39,893 nt of DNA from a virus. A program made the translations under genes and the position numbers. Every line of letters begins with the position of its first letter. The first letter of the stretch is position 1. This document shows positions 36,910 through 39,893 of the stretch, piece by piece. Location of the stretch: the IMG/VR virus record IMGVR_UViG_3300042337_000317, positions 1-39,893 of that record; one strand, written 5' to 3'. Below the pieces are notes generated by a model. It had not been told where the DNA came from, did no database searches, and saw nothing but the letters and a program-made list of their open reading frames with translations.

Positions 36910-37473
36910 ATGGGAAACACACGCTCACTCACAGATAAGCCGATCACAAAGGAAGTTGTTGTTGATGCGGAAACCGGCAAGGTCGTAGCAGCGCACCTGA
37001 GCACTGTCGTAACTGACCCGACCGCCGCTGACGCTGTGCAGATTCCTGACGGCGACGTGTACCCCACTGCTGACGCTACGGGCCTCGATCCGCTGGCTGT
37101 TCACGATGCGGACGATCCCACCACGGCGATTAACCCCGATCAGACGGTCGATACCGACGAGGTTCAGTCTGTCACCATCACCGGCTCGCCCACTGGCGGA
37201 ACCTTCACCCTCACCTTCGACGGCGACACGACTGCCGCCATCAACCACAACGCTGCTGCTTCGACTGTCCAGAGCGCACTGCGCGCCATCGACAGCATCG
37301 ACGGAGCAAATGTCTCAGTCACCGGCTCGGCTGGCGGTCCTTACACCGTCACCTTCATCGGGGAACTTGCCGCTACCAACGTAGCCGCAATGACTGCGAC
37401 TTCCTCCCTTACTGGCGGCACCACGCCTGGCGTCACCATCGCCACCGTCACCGCCGGTTTCAAGGCTGGCTGA
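36910..37473 (+). CDS. Putative head decoration protein with Ig-like domain
   Basis: 187 residues. The N-terminal about 80 residues are an acidic, linker-like region (DKPITKEVVVDAETGKVVAA). Residues about 83-185 are a beta domain: EVQSVTITGSPTGGTFTLTF, AAASTVQSALRAI, GGPYTVTFIGELAATNVAAM, TGGTTPGVTIATVT. The same domain occurs inside the next protein. Position after the capsid gene suggests capsid decoration (inference). Confidence 0.68.
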   Translation: MGNTRSLTDKPITKEVVVDAETGKVVAAHLSTVVTDPTAADAVQIPDGDVYPTADATGLDPLAVHDADDPTTAINPDQTVDTDEVQSVTITGSPTGGTFTLTFDGDTTAAINHNAAASTVQSALRAIDSIDGANVSVTGSAGGPYTVTFIGELAATNVAAMTATSSLTGGTTPGVTIATVTAGFKAG

Positions 37474-37495
37474 TCTCCCTAGCCTGAATAAGTCT

Positions 37496-37537
37496 GCCCC
37501 TGAGTTCCTGTTAACTCTGTCGGGCGCGTGTAGGGGC
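37496..37537. other. Nested hairpin in the gap after the decoration gene
   Basis: Outer arms GCCCCT (37496) and AGGGGC (37532) enclose GAGTT-cctgtt-AACTC (37502-37517). It may be a terminator without a U-run before the next putative promoter at 37552. Confidence 0.4.
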
Positions 37538-37551
37538 GGCGCGCTCGACGC

Positions 37552-37557
37552 TATCCT
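37552..37557 (+). promoter_or_regulatory. Putative -10 box (TATCCT) before connector gene
   Basis: TATCCT plus 6 nt precedes the GTG at 37564. No Shine-Dalgarno sequence. Same geometry as the other right-arm genes. Confidence 0.45.
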
Positions 37558-37563
37558 GTACTT

Positions 37564-38529
37564 GTGTCGCAACTAGTAACACTCGACGAGTACAAGACCG
37601 CGCTTGGGATCACAGGGACTGCTGATGACGCTAAGCACGACGCCGCTCTTTCAGCGGCCGAGCAGGCTGTGGTCAACTTCACGCAGCGCGACTTCACTAA
37701 GACCCTCGTCGGAGGCGTGGACGAGGTACAGACCATCTCGCTGACCGGCAATCCTACAGGCGGACACTTCACGCTGACCTTTAACGGGCAGACAACCAGC
37801 AACATTCAGCACAACGCCTCAGCCGCGACGGTCTTCGGCAAGCTGGAGAACCTGAGCACTATTGCCGCTGGCGCGATCACGGTCACAGGAAACGCTGGAG
37901 GGCCGTGGACGGTCACGTTCATCGGAGAGCTTGGCTCGCAGAACGTCTCGACGATCACTGGCGCTGACACCCTGACAGGCGGCACCAGTCCGGCCGTAAG
38001 CGTTACCACAACTACGTCAGGCGTCGCCGGAAGCTCGGTGACAGACCGCACTTTCTGGCTAGAGCCAGGCAGCGCGTTCCTGGAGATCGACGACTGCACC
38101 GTCGTTAACGATGTCACCGGTCTAGGCATTGCCACCTGGGAGGAGCGCACTGAAGGCCCGTCTGCTGCTCACGGTATCTACACCTACATCCAGCTCGAAG
38201 CTGGCTATCAAACCTCGGTCGAGATGGGCTTCGAGCGCAACGAGGACATCTTCGGCACGCAGCAGGCCAGCACGCTCGGCACTGAGGTCACGGTCAACGC
38301 GGACTGGGGATGGGGATCAGTGCCTTCGGATGTCAAGCGCGCGATCATCTGGACTGCCGCCAGCTTTGAAAAGGACACTGACAACCCTTACGGATCACTG
38401 TCGCAGAAGCGCGTGGCCGAGGTGTCTGAGACTTACTACATCGCACCACCGCGGCCGGATCTGACCCCCGAAGCAGTGCCGCTTCAGGCTCAAGCTCTAC
38501 TGCTGCCATACCGCCGCTTGGTGCTTTAA
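37564..38529 (+). CDS. Head-tail connector (gp6-like) with inserted Ig-like domain
   Basis: 321 residues from GTG 37564. The N-terminus TLDEYKTALGITGTADDAKH, then AAEQAVVNFTQRDF, is that of HK97 gp6-type connector proteins. At about 52-155 an Ig-like domain is inserted (EVQTISLTGNPTGGHFTLTF, GGPWTVTFIGELGSQNVSTI). The connector continues after it with RTFWLEPGSAFLEIDDCTVV and VPSDVKRAIIWTAASFEKD. The insert probably projects outward at the neck. Confidence 0.78.
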   Translation: MSQLVTLDEYKTALGITGTADDAKHDAALSAAEQAVVNFTQRDFTKTLVGGVDEVQTISLTGNPTGGHFTLTFNGQTTSNIQHNASAATVFGKLENLSTIAAGAITVTGNAGGPWTVTFIGELGSQNVSTITGADTLTGGTSPAVSVTTTTSGVAGSSVTDRTFWLEPGSAFLEIDDCTVVNDVTGLGIATWEERTEGPSAAHGIYTYIQLEAGYQTSVEMGFERNEDIFGTQQASTLGTEVTVNADWGWGSVPSDVKRAIIWTAASFEKDTDNPYGSLSQKRVAEVSETYYIAPPRPDLTPEAVPLQAQALLLPYRRLVL

Positions 38530-39092
38530 TGGCTAAAGATCCAGTACGAGTTGCGGCCGGGAAAAAGGCTTGGGAAACTCGCCGCGCAAACGAGGAGTTC
38601 GACCGTCGCAGTGAGGCAGCTAAAAAGGGATGGGACACGCGACGAGCTAGAGAAGCACAAGGCGACATCACTTTTGAGCTCGAGGACATTGATGACGAGA
38701 TTGACGAGATTGAAGAGGATATTGAGGAAGCGGCCGAAAAAGCGCTCGAAGTCATTGTTCAAATGGCAGTGGAGATTGCCCGCTCTCACGCTCCTGTAAA
38801 GACCGGAGAACTCAGTAATTCTATTCACGGGTATATTCAAGGTGATGCAGGTGTCATAACCGCTGACGCGCCGCACGCAGCGATTCAGGAGTACGGGGGC
38901 GACCCCAAAGAGCCATTTACAGGCTACAGCGCGTCTGGATTTATGGCGTTTGAGCCCGGCACGTCCGATCCACCACACGGCGCAAAGCTAGTGCACAGTC
39001 ACCCTGGAAACCCAGCAGTCGGATTTATGCGAGCCGCAGAAGACTTCGCGGCCGAAAAAGGCGCAGAGATTGTAGTAGAATTGCTAGGCTAA
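38529..39092 (+). CDS. HK97 gp10-like head-tail connector / tail completion protein
   Basis: 187 residues; the ATG overlaps the previous stop (TAATG). The core at about 85-187 has HAPVKTGELSNSIHGY, APHAAIQEYGG and HPGNPAVGFMRAAEDFA, the pattern of HK97 gp10. The N-terminus carries two copies of a KKxWxTRR motif (GKKAWETRRAN, KKGWDTRRARE) and a very acidic coiled coil (IDDEIDEIEEDIEEAAEKA), both unusual additions. Confidence 0.83.
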   Translation: MAKDPVRVAAGKKAWETRRANEEFDRRSEAAKKGWDTRRAREAQGDITFELEDIDDEIDEIEEDIEEAAEKALEVIVQMAVEIARSHAPVKTGELSNSIHGYIQGDAGVITADAPHAAIQEYGGDPKEPFTGYSASGFMAFEPGTSDPPHGAKLVHSHPGNPAVGFMRAAEDFAAEKGAEIVVELLG

Positions 39093-39535
39093 TGGCTTCC
39101 GCAGCAACATCTGTACGCCAGCGCGTAATCGACATTGTGGAAGCCGAGTTTTCGGCAGAAGGTTTGATCGTGACCAACGACAAGCTGACTCGCGCTGCCG
39201 GTAAAGACGGCGAAACGGTCGCGGCCGTGTATCCAGAGGCCGAGTATGAGCGTCCAGGCCTTGTGATTGAGCTCGTAGTCCCTGTAGTGCTGCAAATCTA
39301 TATGGCTTATGAAGCTGAGCCTGACGAGACAATTCAGGTCGATCCAGGCGTAATTGAAGACTACGGCGACAGGCTTCGCGAAGCGTTTAGAACGCAGTCG
39401 AGCGGCAACACGAGCGAGATGTGGTTTCTACGCCTGACTCGAATCGACTATCCTGACGACCCGACGGGGAACAAAAGTCGTCTCGAGGCTCAGATCGAAG
39501 GATATGGCAACAATCAAGCCTCATTGCCCGCCTAG
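39092..39535 (+). CDS. Tail terminator-like protein
   Basis: 147 residues, ATG in a TAATG overlap. SVRQRVIDIVEAEFSAEGLI near the start and RLREAFRTQSSGNTSEMWFL in the second half fit tail terminator proteins, which cap the tail tube at the neck. Position after the gp10-like gene and before the tail tube gene agrees. Confidence 0.68.
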   Translation: MASAATSVRQRVIDIVEAEFSAEGLIVTNDKLTRAAGKDGETVAAVYPEAEYERPGLVIELVVPVVLQIYMAYEAEPDETIQVDPGVIEDYGDRLREAFRTQSSGNTSEMWFLRLTRIDYPDDPTGNKSRLEAQIEGYGNNQASLPA

Positions 39536-39552
39536 CCTGGCACAGAGCGCGA

Positions 39553-39558
39553 TATTCT
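39553..39558 (+). promoter_or_regulatory. Putative -10 box (TATTCT) before gene at 39567
   Basis: TATTCT plus 8 nt precedes the ATG. AAGGGG lies between them, so a short leader with a ribosome site is also possible if transcription starts a little earlier. Confidence 0.4.
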
Positions 39559-39566
39559 AAGGGGTA

Positions 39567-39815
39567 ATGTCTGACGAAGCAAAGACCTCTAAGTCCGAGG
39601 ACAAGCCTAAGAAGAGCGCCGCAAAGGAAGGCGTCAAGGTGTCCCTAAACCCTGATTTCGCCGCTGAAGGCTCTGTATTCATCTCCAGCGCTGATCTTGA
39701 TCCGGCAGATGTCGGCTCTGACGGTCGCATTGAGATTACGGCCGCTGGCAAGACCGTTTCTGCAAGGACTGCTTCCGCCCTATCTGCCTGTCGAGCTGTT
39801 AAGGTAGGTTCGTAA
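39567..39815 (+). CDS. 82-aa hypothetical protein before tail tube gene
   Basis: Lys/Ser-rich N-terminus (KTSKSEDKPKKSAAKEGVK), then a small beta domain (EGSVFISSADLDPADVGSDG). Possibly a head-tail joining or tail-assembly accessory. Unknown. Confidence 0.65.
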   Translation: MSDEAKTSKSEDKPKKSAAKEGVKVSLNPDFAAEGSVFISSADLDPADVGSDGRIEITAAGKTVSARTASALSACRAVKVGS

Positions 39816-39893
39816 ATGGGTGGACTTCGCGGAAACGACGCACTTTTTGGCATTGGCAAGCAGTCCGGTAAGGGCACTGCCAACTCGACTGCA
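39816..39893 (+). CDS. Major tail (tube) protein, 3' truncated by window
   Basis: Only 26 codons are visible from ATG 39816, directly after the previous stop. The peptide holds GNDALFGIGKQSGKGTAN, which matches the usual N-terminus of siphovirus major tail proteins (FGIGKQ-x-x-KGT). The place after the tail terminator supports this. Confidence 0.65.
   Translation, partial: MGGLRGNDALFGIGKQSGKGTANSTA

Noticed and set aside
1-39893. tRNA genes, integrase, immunity repressor
   Set aside because: None seen on either strand by eye; a tRNAscan and an HMM search would be needed to exclude them fully.

Overview
The window is a piece of the genome of a tailed, HK97-type siphovirus with high G+C. It holds phage genes only. 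Structural genes sit at both ends: the 3' part of a distal tail gene at base 1 and the first codons of a major tail protein at the last base. The missing part of the genome therefore probably holds the tail tube, chaperone and tape-measure genes. No integrase, repressor or tRNA was seen, so the phage is probably lytic. The host is most likely a high-GC actinobacterium: the tail, resolvase and Prim-Pol proteins are of actinophage type, and many rightward genes look leaderless (TAnnnT 6-8 nt before the start codon). A secreted protein at 34.8 kb has the look of a family I associate with Thermoleophilia/Solirubrobacterales, which makes that class a possible host (inference).

Layout. (1) 1-4.6 kb, rightward: distal tail, minor tail and tail-tip genes, then a lysis cassette (M15-type peptidase, GH25 muramidase, two-TM holin). 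(2) 4.6-19.0 kb, leftward: TerL, TerS, a small HTH protein and a RuvC-like resolvase form a packaging unit, set off by a terminator and a putative leaderless promoter. Upstream of it lies the replication module: family A polymerase, a DUF4406/dNTP-diphosphohydrolase fusion, a RepA-like ATPase, a Prim-Pol primase, a putative SSB, an SNF2 helicase, a metallophosphoesterase and a double-HTH protein. (3) 19.2-30.8 kb, almost all leftward: about forty tightly overlapping small genes, including zinc ribbons, micro-membrane proteins, a WYL-domain protein, an HExxH protein and a secreted transglycosylase-like protein. (4) 31.0-39.9 kb, rightward: portal, protease, capsid, decoration protein, connectors, tail terminator and the start of the tail tube gene.

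Two signals stand out. First, a roughly 100-nt two-hairpin element occurs twice: at 19.1 kb ahead of the leftward replication operon and at 30.9 kb ahead of the rightward head operon. The copies have the same orientation relative to the gene, identical internal spacing and compensatory stem changes, so they look like a matched pair of control elements (put-like RNA antiterminators or operators). Second, 26.1-30.15 kb carries about 80 copies of the palindrome CTCGAG embedded in many AGCTCG repeats. They fall in all reading frames, which suggests selection on the DNA itself.

Genes are coupled by ATGA, GTGA, TAATG and TGATG overlaps throughout. These overlaps fixed many starts and revealed small genes: a 31-aa TM protein before the polymerase, a 53-aa zinc ribbon, a 49-aa acidic protein, 46-, 57-, 43-, 28- and 24-aa membrane proteins, a 42-aa protein and a 55-aa highly basic protein.
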